From: Alphaproteobacteria bacterium
GTDB taxonomy: Bacteria; Pseudomonadota; Alphaproteobacteria; Micavibrionales; Micavibrionaceae
NCBI GenBank assembly: GCA_007117665.1
Contig: SKGD01000144.1
Span: forward strand, 1 to 33,519
Reading direction: 5' to 3'
Length of the DNA stretch: 33,519 bases
Shown piece after piece: positions 7,369-16,102 of this stretch. Below the pieces are notes generated by a model. That model made no database searches. It saw nothing but the letters and a program-made list of their open reading frames with translations, and was not told where the DNA came from. Position 1 is the first letter of the stretch, and each line of letters opens with the position of its first letter. The translations under genes were made by a program, and so were the position numbers.

Positions 7369-8469
7369 ATGGGGTTTAATTGCGGTATTGTCGGCTTGCC
7401 GAATGTCGGTAAATCAACGCTTTTTAATGCCCTGACGGCGACAGCCGCCGCGCAGGCTGCGAATTTCCCGTTTTGCACGATCGAGCCAAATGTCGGGCGT
7501 GTTGCCGTGCCGGATGTCCGGCTTGATAAAATCGCTACTATTGCGGGGTCGGCAAAAATCATCCCGGCGCAGCTTGAATTTGTTGATATTGCCGGGCTGG
7601 TCAAGGGGGCGAGCAAGGGCGAGGGGCTGGGGAACCAGTTTTTGGCCAATATCCGCGAAGTTGACGCGATCGTGCATGTGTTGCGGTGTTTTGACGATTC
7701 CGATGTCACGCATGTTGAAGGGTCGGTTGATCCGTTACGCGATGCCGAGATTATCGACACGGAGTTGATGATCGCCGACATGGAAAGTCTGGAAAAACAG
7801 ATTGAAAATATCAGCCGCAAGGCAAAATCCGGTGATAAGGAGCTCAAAGCCCAGCTTGATTTTATGGGCGTGGTAAAGGCGGCTCTGGATGAAGGCAAGC
7901 CTGCCCGCGCGGTTGACGTGCCTGACCCGATGATCCGTACCTTTAAAAATCTCCAGCTTTTGACAGGCAAGCCGGTTCTTTATGTTTGTAATGTGGATGA
8001 AGGCGATGCGGCGACCGGCAATGATTACACCGAAAAAGTCGCTTCTATGGCGGCGCGTGACGGCGCGCAGCATGTGGTGATCTGTGCCAAGATCGAGTCC
8101 GAGATTGCCCAGCTTGACAGCGCCGAAGAAAAGCAGGAGTTCCTGACGGCGATCGATCTGGAAGAACCGGGTCTGAACCGGATCATCCGCGCCGGTTATG
8201 AATTATTGAATCTGCATACTTATTTCACCGCTGGCCCCAAGGAAGCGCGGGCATGGACGATGCGGAAAAACGCCAAGGCGCCGGAAGCCGCAGGATGCAT
8301 TCATACGGATTTTGAAAAAGGATTCATCAAGGCCGAGGTTATCGCTTTTGATGATTTCATCGCCCTTGGCGGCGAGCAGCCCTGCAAAGATCAGGGGAAA
8401 ATGCGTCAGGAAGGCAAGGAATATGTCGTGCGGGATGGTGATGTCATCTTGTTCCGGTTTAATGTGTAA
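7369..8469 (+). CDS. ychF: Redox-regulated ATPase YchF (Obg-family)
   Basis: A TRAFAC-class P-loop protein that prefers ATP to GTP and binds ribosomes; in Escherichia coli it modulates oxidative-stress responses. The 366-residue length is standard. Motifs are the P-loop GLPNVGKST at residues 9-17, the switch region DIAGLVKGAS near 72-81 and YVCNVDEG in place of the GTP-specific NKxD motif, as in YchF. The C-terminal TGS domain carries HTDFEKGFIKAEVIAFDDF. AAGGAG lies just upstream of the ATG, within the pth/ychF junction. It ends the housekeeping block; the sequence beyond is AT-richer and accessory-looking. Confidence 0.97.
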   Translation: MGFNCGIVGLPNVGKSTLFNALTATAAAQAANFPFCTIEPNVGRVAVPDVRLDKIATIAGSAKIIPAQLEFVDIAGLVKGASKGEGLGNQFLANIREVDAIVHVLRCFDDSDVTHVEGSVDPLRDAEIIDTELMIADMESLEKQIENISRKAKSGDKELKAQLDFMGVVKAALDEGKPARAVDVPDPMIRTFKNLQLLTGKPVLYVCNVDEGDAATGNDYTEKVASMAARDGAQHVVICAKIESEIAQLDSAEEKQEFLTAIDLEEPGLNRIIRAGYELLNLHTYFTAGPKEARAWTMRKNAKAPEAAGCIHTDFEKGFIKAEVIAFDDFIALGGEQPCKDQGKMRQEGKEYVVRDGDVILFRFNV

Positions 8470-8504
8470 ACCGTTTCAATCATTTCAGAGGACTTCATGT
8501 TCCT

Positions 8505-8538
8505 AACCCCCTAACGCTTTGTAAAGCAATGGGTTTTT
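8505..8538 (+). terminator. Probable weak terminator after ychF
   Basis: AACCC at 8505-8509 pairs with GGGTT at 8531-8535, with an inner GCTTT/AAAGC pairing, and is followed by T residues. The stem is interrupted, so strength is doubtful. Position fits the end of the pth-ychF transcript. Confidence 0.4.
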
Positions 8539-8581
8539 CTTCTCGTTAAGAAGGGTGTCTCTCTTGTCATCTCATATGAAT

Positions 8582-8634
8582 CCGGGTACGATACCGGGTA
8601 CAACGTGAAAATGCCGGTTTTAAAAACCGGGTAT
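8582..8634. repeat. Cluster of CCGGGTA motifs with an inverted repeat
   Basis: CCGGGTAC occurs at 8582-8589 and 8594-8601 and CCGGGTAT at 8627-8634. An inverted repeat CCGGTTTT/AAAACCGG spans 8614-8630. GGGTAC-like clusters just before tyrosine-integrase genes often act as integrase arm-binding sites (general knowledge); here the cluster immediately precedes a small ORF with weak similarity to an integrase N-terminus. It could also be an operator. Confidence 0.4.
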
Positions 8635-8641
8635 ACATGAC

Positions 8642-8884
8642 TTGGCCAAGCTTATTGAGCTGGACCCTTGTTTTAAAGAACATGCGATAAAAGCAGGGGT
8701 GGCTGACCCTCAGTGTGGGTTAACAATTACGGAGAAAGGCTTGAGATTATACGAAGCAAAATCTGAGGCTGCTTTTAATATTGATGATACGTCTGCACCA
8801 AATCTTAAATTACTGCAACGAGATATCTTCCCTGATTGGGCTTTAAAAGAATATTTTAAATCTTCTTATGCAGATAATTTCTAA
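8642..8884 (+). CDS. Small ORF, possible relic of an integrase N-terminal domain
   Basis: An 80-residue frame opened by TTG with no good ribosome-binding site. Base composition is more AT-rich than its neighbours. I do not recognise it securely. The stretch beginning AIKAGVADPQ and followed by LTITEKGLRLYEAKS has the rhythm of the arm-type DNA-binding domain (DUF4102) that opens many tyrosine integrases, with the usual A-I/V-K-A and K-G-L-x-L-Y positions. Upstream CCGGGTA repeats support that reading. After residue 45 the similarity disappears and the frame stops, so if the idea is right this is a truncated remnant. Alternatively it is a genuine small protein co-transcribed with the protease 27 bases downstream. 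Confidence 0.35.
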   Translation: MAKLIELDPCFKEHAIKAGVADPQCGLTITEKGLRLYEAKSEAAFNIDDTSAPNLKLLQRDIFPDWALKEYFKSSYADNF

Positions 8885-8911
8885 TATCAATATTTGATCG
8901 AAGGAAACAGT

Positions 8912-9931
8912 GTGCCATTCCCGTATTTGCCAAGAGACGATCAAGATGAGACGTTGTTTCGGATTGAAGATCCTTTCGGGTTGCGATCCGTCATCATCCC
9001 TTTGTTTTCCATTGATAGAGAAACCGAAGAAATCAGCGGCATAGGGACGGCTTTCCGCGTTGATCCCTTTGGAACATGTCTGACTGCATATCATGTGCTG
9101 GAAAGCCGGGAGACACGGAATTTTTTCAACAGCCCTGAGCTTGGGACTGTGTTTGGTTTTTTCAGCCCCGGAATGGTTTTAGGCAGACCGTCGATCCCGC
9201 GTGAGAGTTTTGTTTTTCTGCATGAGGCGGCAACAATACGGGGAGAACGGGAAAGCCCTTTGCTCCATCTGCCGAATGAAATGGTAAATGTCTTTGATTG
9301 CGCGAAGCTGATTTTTGATCCGCGCAGTCCAAAGGTGCAGCAACATCGTGGGTTTTTGCCTTTACAGGTTTATGGCGGCAACCCTCCTGCGGTGGGGGAT
9401 CGCGTCATGGCAGTCGGGTATCCAGGCGTTATGAACGTACAGCATGTTCCTGAGAGAAATCTTGTTCATTTTACTGAGGGTTTGCATGGCGCTGTGGGAA
9501 CTATTACAGAGATACTGCCTCAAGGCCGCAACGCCAATAGGCGCTGGCCTACTTTTGTCGTTTCGTCTAAATGGCCAAGCGGTATCAGTGGCGGCCCTAT
9601 TTTCAATGAGAATGGATATGTTATCGGCATAGTCAGTTCCAGCCTTCATGACCCCGATGTTGACGAATTGACGGAAGGTTATTCGTTTTGGTTTCGTCCG
9701 ATCCCGGCCATGCGGGGATTTTTGCCTTCGATCGATGCGGATAATGAGGGATCGCTTCGTGTCTGGGGTGTGCTAAGACAAAATCCGTGGAAATTAGCCG
9801 GAATTTTTGCTATCAGGGAGCAGGCGGAAGCGTATAGGGATGAGCTTGGCGGAGACTATGAGGCGATTTTTGGCAGTAATCGCTTCGGAACAGATGATTT
9901 TGTATATTCCCAAGAAAATAATCCCGCGTGA
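8912..9931 (+). CDS. Trypsin-like serine protease, cytoplasmic
   Basis: A 339-residue protein of the S1/trypsin-like fold. The triad is visible: H61 in LTAYHVL, D129 in VFDCAKL and S226 in SGISGGPIF, with VGYPG between them as in HtrA-like proteases. No signal peptide, membrane segment or PDZ domain is present, so it probably acts in the cytoplasm. Its C-terminal part (after about 255) has no recognised domain. I chose GTG 8912 because AAGGA lies six bases upstream; a TTG at 8894 would add six residues. It follows the small ORF at 8642-8884 in an AT-richer patch between conserved genes, which suggests acquisition. Stand-alone trypsin-like domains also occur as effectors in conflict systems, but nothing here shows such a role. 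Confidence 0.82.
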   Translation: MPFPYLPRDDQDETLFRIEDPFGLRSVIIPLFSIDRETEEISGIGTAFRVDPFGTCLTAYHVLESRETRNFFNSPELGTVFGFFSPGMVLGRPSIPRESFVFLHEAATIRGERESPLLHLPNEMVNVFDCAKLIFDPRSPKVQQHRGFLPLQVYGGNPPAVGDRVMAVGYPGVMNVQHVPERNLVHFTEGLHGAVGTITEILPQGRNANRRWPTFVVSSKWPSGISGGPIFNENGYVIGIVSSSLHDPDVDELTEGYSFWFRPIPAMRGFLPSIDADNEGSLRVWGVLRQNPWKLAGIFAIREQAEAYRDELGGDYEAIFGSNRFGTDDFVYSQENNPA

Positions 9932-9940
9932 TTATCACGC
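9926..9940. other. 15-bp palindrome over the protease stop codon
   Basis: GCGTGAT-T-ATCACGC is a perfect inverted repeat with 7-base arms overlapping the TGA of the protease gene (9929-9931). It could be an operator or part of a transcript end; no T run follows. Confidence 0.3.
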
Positions 9941-10077
9941 CAGCGCATACAAAACCGTGTGCAAAATGACCAGCGCCAAAAGTCACACTATAAATTACGG
10001 AGTCTTAATTCAAAATTTCCGGTTTAATGTTTGACGGGCAGGACACACGGCTTTCACTTCAGATCAATGATATAAAG

Positions 10078-10099
10078 AACCCGGCAAAGGGGGGTTTTC
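10078..10099 (+). terminator. Possible weak terminator before the BCCT gene
   Basis: AACCC at 10078-10082 can pair with GGGTT around 10092-10096, followed by TTCTTT. The stem is short, so this is a weak call. The rest of 9932-10130 shows nothing recognisable. Confidence 0.3.
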
Positions 10100-10130
10100 T
10101 TTGCGTGCTTTGGCTTGTAAGCTTACAGCC

Positions 10131-11703
10131 ATGATGAAGTCTTTTAAACAACCGGTCTTTTTGATCTCCGTTATTTTTCGTATTGATGCTGGTCGGGGCA
10201 GGCGCATTTTTCCCGGACTCGTTTGGCAGTGCAGCCGGGGCGGCTCTGGGATGGGTGACGATGCATTTTGGCTGGTTTTACCTGCTGTCTGTGTTTGGGT
10301 TTGTTGTTATTCTTTTTTATCTGGCGCTTTCAAAATACGGCGAAATTCGCCTTGGCGCACCGGACAGCGTTCCTGATTATTCGTTTTTTTCGTGGATTTC
10401 AATGTTGCTGGCCGCCGGTTTCGGTGTCGGGCTGGTTTTTTATGGTATCGCGGAGCCAATGTCGCATTATCTTAATCCGCCGCATGGTTATGTTGACGGG
10501 GAAACGGCTGCGGCGGCAAGACAAGCCGTACAGTACAGCTTTTTTAACTGGGGGGTTCATCAATGGGCGGCTTTTGCGATTGTCGGGCTGATTATTGGTT
10601 TTTTCCAGTTCCGCAGACAGGAGCCAGGCCTTGTGTCAACGGTGTTAAGCCCGCTGACGGGCACAGGAGCAACCGGACGAAAGCTGGGCGGTGCCTTTGA
10701 TGTTTTTGCTGTGGTTGCCACCGTAATGGGGATCGCCACATCTTTGGGGCTGGGCGTTTTGCAGATAAATGGCGGGCTATCCTATCAGTTCGGGTTTGCG
10801 GAAGGCATCAAGTGGCAGGCAATTATATTGAGCGGCATGTTTGTTGCCTATATGATTTCGGCTGTGACCGGTCTTGATAAAGGCATTAAAATTCTGTCGA
10901 ATATCAATATGGGGCTGGCGATCGGGTTGATGGTTTATATCCTGATTGTCGGGCCGACATTGATGATTTTGGAATCAATCGCCCAGGGGATGGGAGATTA
11001 TCTCCAGAATTTCTTTGTTATGAGCCTGCAAACAGCGACCTTTGAAAGGTCTGAATGGGCGCGGGAATGGACTATTTTTTACTGGGCGTGGGTGATTGCA
11101 TGGTCGCCGTTTGTGGGGATGTTCATTGCGCGTATATCACGCGGCAGAACAATCCGCGAATATGTGTTTGGTGTTCTGATTATGCCGCCATTGCTTGCCT
11201 GTTTGTGGATCGGCGTATTCGGGACGACGGCGCTTTATCTTGATTTGTTCGAAGGCGCGGGGATTGCTGCTGCGACTGACGATAATATTACAACAGCGTT
11301 ATTTGTCATGTTCGGGACATTACCGTTTTCGGATATTATCTCGGTTATCGGTTTGGCACTGATTTTTGTTTTTCTGGTGACATCGGCTGACTCGGCTTCT
11401 TATATTGTCTCGCAAATGACGGATCGCGGGGCTATTCACCCGCCGTTGGTCAAGCGCCTGACATGGGGGGGATTGATCGCGGCGATTTGCCTGACCTTGA
11501 TTGTCACTGGCGGTTTGCAAGCTTTGCAGGCGGGTGTTGTGCTGGCGGCGCTTCCCTTTACATTCATCCTGTATGCCATGATATGGGTCTTGTTCCGTGT
11601 GCTTGCCGATGATCGCCGCAAGTCGCTCGAGGCGCTTTATCAAAAACACGATAATGTGCCGGTGGGCGCCAGCATTGAAGAAGCCAGAACGCTCAATGAG
11701 TAA
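10131..11703 (+). CDS. BCCT-family betaine/choline/carnitine transporter, apparent frameshift in first helix
   Basis: A secondary transporter of the BCCT family for glycine betaine, choline or carnitine, likely for osmoprotection. The main frame (from about 10174) has about 12 membrane segments. It shows GAGAFFPDSFG near its start and GFGVGLVFYGIAEP. The family tryptophan box WTIFYWAWVIAWSPF is followed by GMFIARISRGRTIREYV. In that frame the only start is a TTG at 10183, which cuts off most of helix 1. The missing piece is encoded in another frame from ATG 10131/10134, reading MKSFKQPVFLISVIF. Removing one T from the TTTTT at 10174-10178 would join them as VIFVLMLVGAGAFF, a perfect helix. 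So the gene is either frameshifted, slips during expression, or contains a sequencing error. Substrate is not determinable. Confidence 0.88.
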
Positions 11704-11844
11704 GTGGCGGCTGCTATCCGGTCTGTCAGCACAAATCTCTTGAAAACTTTATCATGGTTGCGATCTTCACTTTTCGTGCGTGGTGTATCGGCATTACAGT
11801 AGTCCGGTGATAAGAGCTATTTTTGAATTTGACTGGAAAACACC

Positions 11845-12729
11845 ATGGATATGATTTACTGGGATCATTATTACAATATCATCGTCCTGACGAACTTGTT
11901 GATTGTTGTGGCGCTTTTTGCTTCTTTGCGGCTGTTTTCGGGGATGATCTCGCATATCAGCGCCAGACGCGAATTGCTGGAAAAAGACAATCCGGCTTTT
12001 GGCATTTCACTGGCCGGCGCGGCGCTGGGGATAACCATCATGGTCAGCGGCCTGATTTATGGCCATTACGGTCAGGCACGCATTGAATCAATCTCGATGG
12101 TTGCCGTTCTGGGCGCCGTGGGGATTTTGCTGATGGCGCTGACGCGGCTGATTTTCGACAAAATCACCATGCGCGAGATTTCCCTGCGGGATGAGATTGT
12201 CAAAGGCAATATTGCCGTGGCGATTGCCGATGCGGGGAATGTTCTGGCGGCGGCGATCATTATTCGCGCTGTCATGATCTGGTCGAGCGTCTTTTCCGTT
12301 GAATCGTTTTTGACGTTGTTTTCGGGCTATGCGATCTCCCAGATTTTACTGACGGTTCTGACCTTGCTTTCGATGGCGGCTTTTGCCCGCCTGAATAAGG
12401 GACACCGGGTACAGGATCATTTGTCACAGGGCAATATTGCTTTGGCGCTGCGATTCTCTGGGCAAAAAATCGGCATGGCTTTTGCGATTGCGGCGGCGGC
12501 ACATGTGGTTGTGTATGAAGTTTACGACCTCGCGACGATTGCTGTGGCGTGGGTTTGCGTGTCGCTTGTCGCGGTTGCGGTGTGGGCGGTTCTGGCGCAG
12601 ATTGCCGAACGTTTGATCCTGTTTCGGATCAACGGCAAAAAAGAAGTTCTTGAGCAACGCAATATTGCCCTTGGCATTTTTCATGCCGCGATTTTTATCG
12701 CCATCGGCATGATGATTTTCTCTTTGTGA
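11845..12729 (+). CDS. Tandem DUF350 membrane protein
   Basis: A 294-residue inner-membrane protein with about eight hydrophobic helices. It belongs to the DUF350 (YjfL-like) family, whose function is unknown. The usual unit is about 130 residues; here two units are fused, and an internal motif of the form E-x-x-x-x-N-x-A followed by a small-residue-rich helix recurs four times. The repeated asparagines are N49, N122, N197 and N273, with a period of 73-76 residues. There is no signal peptide or catalytic motif. The ATG at 11845 has no clear Shine-Dalgarno sequence; ATG 11851 is an alternative. The flavoprotein gene follows 13 bases after its stop, suggesting an operon. Confidence 0.8.
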   Translation: MDMIYWDHYYNIIVLTNLLIVVALFASLRLFSGMISHISARRELLEKDNPAFGISLAGAALGITIMVSGLIYGHYGQARIESISMVAVLGAVGILLMALTRLIFDKITMREISLRDEIVKGNIAVAIADAGNVLAAAIIIRAVMIWSSVFSVESFLTLFSGYAISQILLTVLTLLSMAAFARLNKGHRVQDHLSQGNIALALRFSGQKIGMAFAIAAAAHVVVYEVYDLATIAVAWVCVSLVAVAVWAVLAQIAERLILFRINGKKEVLEQRNIALGIFHAAIFIAIGMMIFSL

Positions 12730-12742
12730 TTGTGGTTGTCCC

Positions 12743-13927
12743 GTGCATTTTGACCCTGATGTAATCATTCTTGGTGCCGGGGCGGCGGGTATGATGTGCG
12801 CTATTGAGGCCGGCAAGCGCGGACAGCGTGTCTGGCTTGTGGATCATGCTCAAAAAATCGGCGAGAAAATCCGCATATCGGGGGGCGGGCGGTGTAATTT
12901 CACCAATATTCATGCCGCCCCGGAACATTATCTGTCATCCAACCCGCATTTTTGCAAATCGGCGCTGCGCGGTTATACGCCACAGGATTTTATCGCGCTG
13001 GTCGAAAAACACGGCATTGCTTATCACGAAAAAACGCTGGGGCAGCTTTTTTGCGATGAATCGGCGCAACAAATTATCACGATGTTGCTGACCGAATGCC
13101 ACGATGCCGGTGTGCGGGTTGATAAAGACGTTACGGTTGGCGCGGTGACCGCGGCGGAACCGGGCGGTTACTGCGTCGAAACGTCACAAGGAACACATCA
13201 ATGCCGGTCTGTGGTTGTGGCCACAGGCGGGCTTTCCATCCCCAAGATCGGGGCGAGCAAATTCGGTTACGACCTTGCCCGGCATTTTGGGATGGATATT
13301 GTTGAAACGCGTCCGGCGTTGGTGCCGCTGACTTTCCAGAGCGGGTTGCTGGATTTTTGTAAAAGCCTGACCGGCGTGTCGGTCGATGCGCGGGTCGCAT
13401 GCGGACGGACATCATTCGCGGAAGGGTTGCTATTTACACATCGGGGGCTGAGCGGCCCGTCAATCCTGCAAATTTCGTCTTACTGGGCGGAAGGCGGGGA
13501 TATCACTGTCAATCTGGCGCCTGATACGGATGTGACACGCTTTTTAATCGACCGCAAGGCGGCGCAGCCAAAGCAGGAAATTCATAATGCGCTGGCCGAA
13601 TGCGTGCCAAAAAGACTGGCACAGGGCTTGTGCGGGTTCTATGGCGTTGACGGCAGGCTGGCCGATCTTTCGCATGAGAAAATCCGCCTGTTGGCGCAGG
13701 CTGTCAATGGGTGGCAATTACGCCCCGGCGGCACGGAAGGCTACCGGACGGCAGAGGTAACGCTCGGCGGGGTTGATACGCGAGGGCTGTCATCGCGGAC
13801 GATGGAATCACAACGCCATCCCGGCCTTTATTTTATCGGCGAAGTCGTCGATGTCACCGGCCATCTGGGCGGTTACAATTTTCAATGGGCGTGGGCGTCC
13901 GGCTATGCGGCCGGGCAAGTGGTATAG
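12743..13927 (+). CDS. HI0933/BaiN-type FAD-dependent oxidoreductase
   Basis: A 394-residue flavoprotein of the HI0933/BaiN family (TIGR00275 type), NAD(P)H/FAD-dependent with an undefined physiological substrate. The FAD-binding GAGAAG motif is at residues 11-16, and the family blocks GEKIRISGGGRCNFTN, ATGGLSIPKIGASKFGYD and FTHRGLSGPSILQIS follow. Near the C-terminus are GGVDTRGLSS and the flavin-contacting stretch GLYFIGEVVDVTGHLGGYN. The start is GTG at 12743; it gives an N-terminus (MHFDPDVIILGAG) that fits the family. It lies just behind the DUF350 gene and is convergent with the sensor kinase, with 43 bases between stops. Confidence 0.92.
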   Translation: MHFDPDVIILGAGAAGMMCAIEAGKRGQRVWLVDHAQKIGEKIRISGGGRCNFTNIHAAPEHYLSSNPHFCKSALRGYTPQDFIALVEKHGIAYHEKTLGQLFCDESAQQIITMLLTECHDAGVRVDKDVTVGAVTAAEPGGYCVETSQGTHQCRSVVVATGGLSIPKIGASKFGYDLARHFGMDIVETRPALVPLTFQSGLLDFCKSLTGVSVDARVACGRTSFAEGLLFTHRGLSGPSILQISSYWAEGGDITVNLAPDTDVTRFLIDRKAAQPKQEIHNALAECVPKRLAQGLCGFYGVDGRLADLSHEKIRLLAQAVNGWQLRPGGTEGYRTAEVTLGGVDTRGLSSRTMESQRHPGLYFIGEVVDVTGHLGGYNFQWAWASGYAAGQVV

Positions 13928-13970
13928 AATCAAGAGCGCTTGGTTTATGAGGCCTGACCCTGGTTTCGTA

Positions 13971-15302
13971 TCATCGCGGCATGTCGATAATGATTTTCAG
14001 CCCTTGCGGGGTGGCTTGTTCCAGCCGGATACGGCCACCATGCCCCATGATGATATCCTGCGCGATCGGCAGCCCCAGACCGACCCCGCCTGTTTCAGGG
14101 TTGCGTGACTCATCAAGGCGGAAAAACGGCTTGAACACATCCTCAAAACGATCGCGGGGGATGCCCCGCCCGTCATCCTGAATAATGATGGTTGTATAAT
14201 CCGAGGTCTGGCTGGCGGTGATGGTCACATCGCCGCCATATTTACAGGCATTTTCCACAAGGTTCGACAGACAGCGCCGGAAAGCGACAGGGCGCACATC
14301 CATATAGGTATCATCAGGGATCGAAACCGATATGTTTTTTCCTTGCGGCGGGACGGATGCGGTGACATCGTTGACCAACGCGCCCAGATCCGTTCTTTCA
14401 ACTGCTTCGTCACCTTCGCCGCGAACAAAGTCAAGATAGGCGCCGATCATACGCTCCATCTCGGCAATATCGCCCTTAAGCGCGTCAATATCGGCGGAAG
14501 GCGGCATCATGGAAAGCTGAAGCTTCATACGGGTCAGCGGCGTCCTGAGGTCATGCGACACGCCGGCCAGCATGGTCGTGCGCTGTTCGATCTGCCGCCT
14601 GATGCGTTTATACATATCCAGAAAAGCGCTGGAAGCCTGACGAATTTCCCGTGCGCCTTCGGGGCGGAAGCTTTCGGGAATGTCCTGCCCGCGCCCAAAC
14701 CGCGCCGCCGCCACCGCCAGACGCCGGATCGGGCGAATCTGGTTCCGCATGAATAAAATCGCCACCGCCAGCAAAATCAGCGATGCCCCGATCATCCACA
14801 GCAAAAACACATAGCCCGATGACGAAAACAACCGCCTTTCCGGCAGCGAGACATATAAAATCCCGCCATCAATCTGGACGGCGACCTCGACCCATTTTTC
14901 CTCGACATCCACCCATATACGATAGGGGCGGCGCAAATCACGGTCAAAGGCGCGCCCCAATATCTGGGCAACGATCGAGCTTTTCGCCAGCCCGCGCGCG
15001 TCTCTTTCGATGTCTTCCAGGCTTTTGCCATCTTCGTAACTAATCAGGAAATGCAAATATTGCCCGGCGTAAGATGTTATTTGCTTCAGATCGTCTTTAT
15101 CCTGCCTGTCGCTGATATAATCGGCAATGACGGCGATTTCCCCGGAGACTGCGCGCGCCAGACGATCGGTCATTTTATTCCAGTGCCGGTCGAAAAACAT
15201 AAAGGTCGTGATGATCTGGATCAACAAAACCGGGGTAATCAGGATCAACAAAGACCGTCCGAATAATGTCCGTGGCAAGATTTTCTTAATGCCGGTTTTC
15301 AT
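13971..15302 (-). CDS. EnvZ-like sensor histidine kinase
   Basis: A 443-residue inner-membrane sensor kinase. TM1 is about 17-37, the periplasmic sensor about 38-162, TM2 about 163-185 and HAMP about 186-238. The dimerisation/phosphoacceptor helix contains H250 in GVSHDLRTPLTRMKL. The ATPase domain has the N box NLVENACKYGG, G1 DDGRGIPRD, the F box FKPFFRLD and G2 GGVGLGLPIA. All catalytic motifs are intact. It is translated with the response regulator: the start ATG overlaps the regulator stop (15299-15302). The overall layout matches EnvZ and its alphaproteobacterial homologues, which respond to osmotic or envelope conditions, but the signal cannot be read from sequence. Confidence 0.94.
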   Translation of the reverse strand: MKTGIKKILPRTLFGRSLLILITPVLLIQIITTFMFFDRHWNKMTDRLARAVSGEIAVIADYISDRQDKDDLKQITSYAGQYLHFLISYEDGKSLEDIERDARGLAKSSIVAQILGRAFDRDLRRPYRIWVDVEEKWVEVAVQIDGGILYVSLPERRLFSSSGYVFLLWMIGASLILLAVAILFMRNQIRPIRRLAVAAARFGRGQDIPESFRPEGAREIRQASSAFLDMYKRIRRQIEQRTTMLAGVSHDLRTPLTRMKLQLSMMPPSADIDALKGDIAEMERMIGAYLDFVRGEGDEAVERTDLGALVNDVTASVPPQGKNISVSIPDDTYMDVRPVAFRRCLSNLVENACKYGGDVTITASQTSDYTTIIIQDDGRGIPRDRFEDVFKPFFRLDESRNPETGGVGLGLPIAQDIIMGHGGRIRLEQATPQGLKIIIDMPR

Positions 15303-16066
15303 GGGGCTTTGACCTCTTCCGCCTGCAACATATATCCTTTGCCCCGTGCCGTTTGTAAAAGGCGCGGCGTTTTTGGGTTGTCCTCAATCTTCTTGCGCAG
15401 GCGCGTCACCTGTACGTCGATGGTGCGCTCACCGGCAGACAAGCCGCACAACGCCGCGACATCTTCACGGCTGACAATGTGCCCGGCTTTTTGCGTCAGC
15501 GCTTTCAACAGGTTGAACTCAACCTCGGTCAGGGCGATCGCGCCCGCATCATTGTCAAGCTCTGGATAGCGCATATCAAAGATCCAGCGCCCGATACGGT
15601 ATAAAGGCTGTTCCGGGCGATAGGCGGGGCGGCGGCGCAGGATCGCCCGCAACCGCATGACAAGTTCCTGTGGCTCGAACGGTTTGGGCAGGTAGTCATC
15701 CGCGCCGCGCTCGAACCCGGTGATCCTGTCATCGGCGCTCCCCAGCGCGGTCAGCAGGATAATCGGGATGTCGCTTTGCTCTTTCAGGCGTGCTGTCATT
15801 TCCAGCCCGGTTTCCCCCGGCATCATGACATCCAGCACCAGCGCATCATAAGTAAACGCATCCAGCGTTTCATAGGCCTCACCGGCGCAGGACGCGGTCG
15901 TCACCAAAAATCCGTGTTCGGTCAGGTAACGCGAGACAAGCTGCCTGATCCTGTTGTCATCATCGACCAGCAGGATATGCGGCATTGCGGCGTAATTTTC
16001 CGGTGAATTTTGCATTGTCCGGGCTGTTTTTTCCTTAATTGTCTCCGTGAATTCTGATAATGTCAT
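15299..16066 (-). CDS. OmpR-family response regulator
   Basis: A DNA-binding response regulator paired with the downstream kinase. The receiver domain (about 29-145) has the acidic pocket D35/D36, the phosphorylated aspartate D79 in LVLDVMMPG, T106 in LLTALGS and K128 in LPKPF. The winged-helix domain (about 155-250) ends in GERTIDVQVTRLRKKIEDN and ARGKGYML. The 255-residue form starts at ATG 16066. Internal ATGs at codons 18 and 28 (16015, 15985) would give N-termini nearer to typical OmpR proteins, and none of the three has a good ribosome-binding site, so the start is uncertain. The gene is divergent from ilvE, with 36 bases between. Confidence 0.94.
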   Translation of the reverse strand: MTLSEFTETIKEKTARTMQNSPENYAAMPHILLVDDDNRIRQLVSRYLTEHGFLVTTASCAGEAYETLDAFTYDALVLDVMMPGETGLEMTARLKEQSDIPIILLTALGSADDRITGFERGADDYLPKPFEPQELVMRLRAILRRRPAYRPEQPLYRIGRWIFDMRYPELDNDAGAIALTEVEFNLLKALTQKAGHIVSREDVAALCGLSAGERTIDVQVTRLRKKIEDNPKTPRLLQTARGKGYMLQAEEVKAP

Positions 16067-16102
16067 ACAGTTCTGAAAAATTTAAGGAAAACATACCGCT
16101 TC

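Noticed and set aside
8470-8640. A tRNA gene as integration site after ychF
   Set aside because: No cloverleaf, anticodon arm or T-arm sequence can be built from this stretch.
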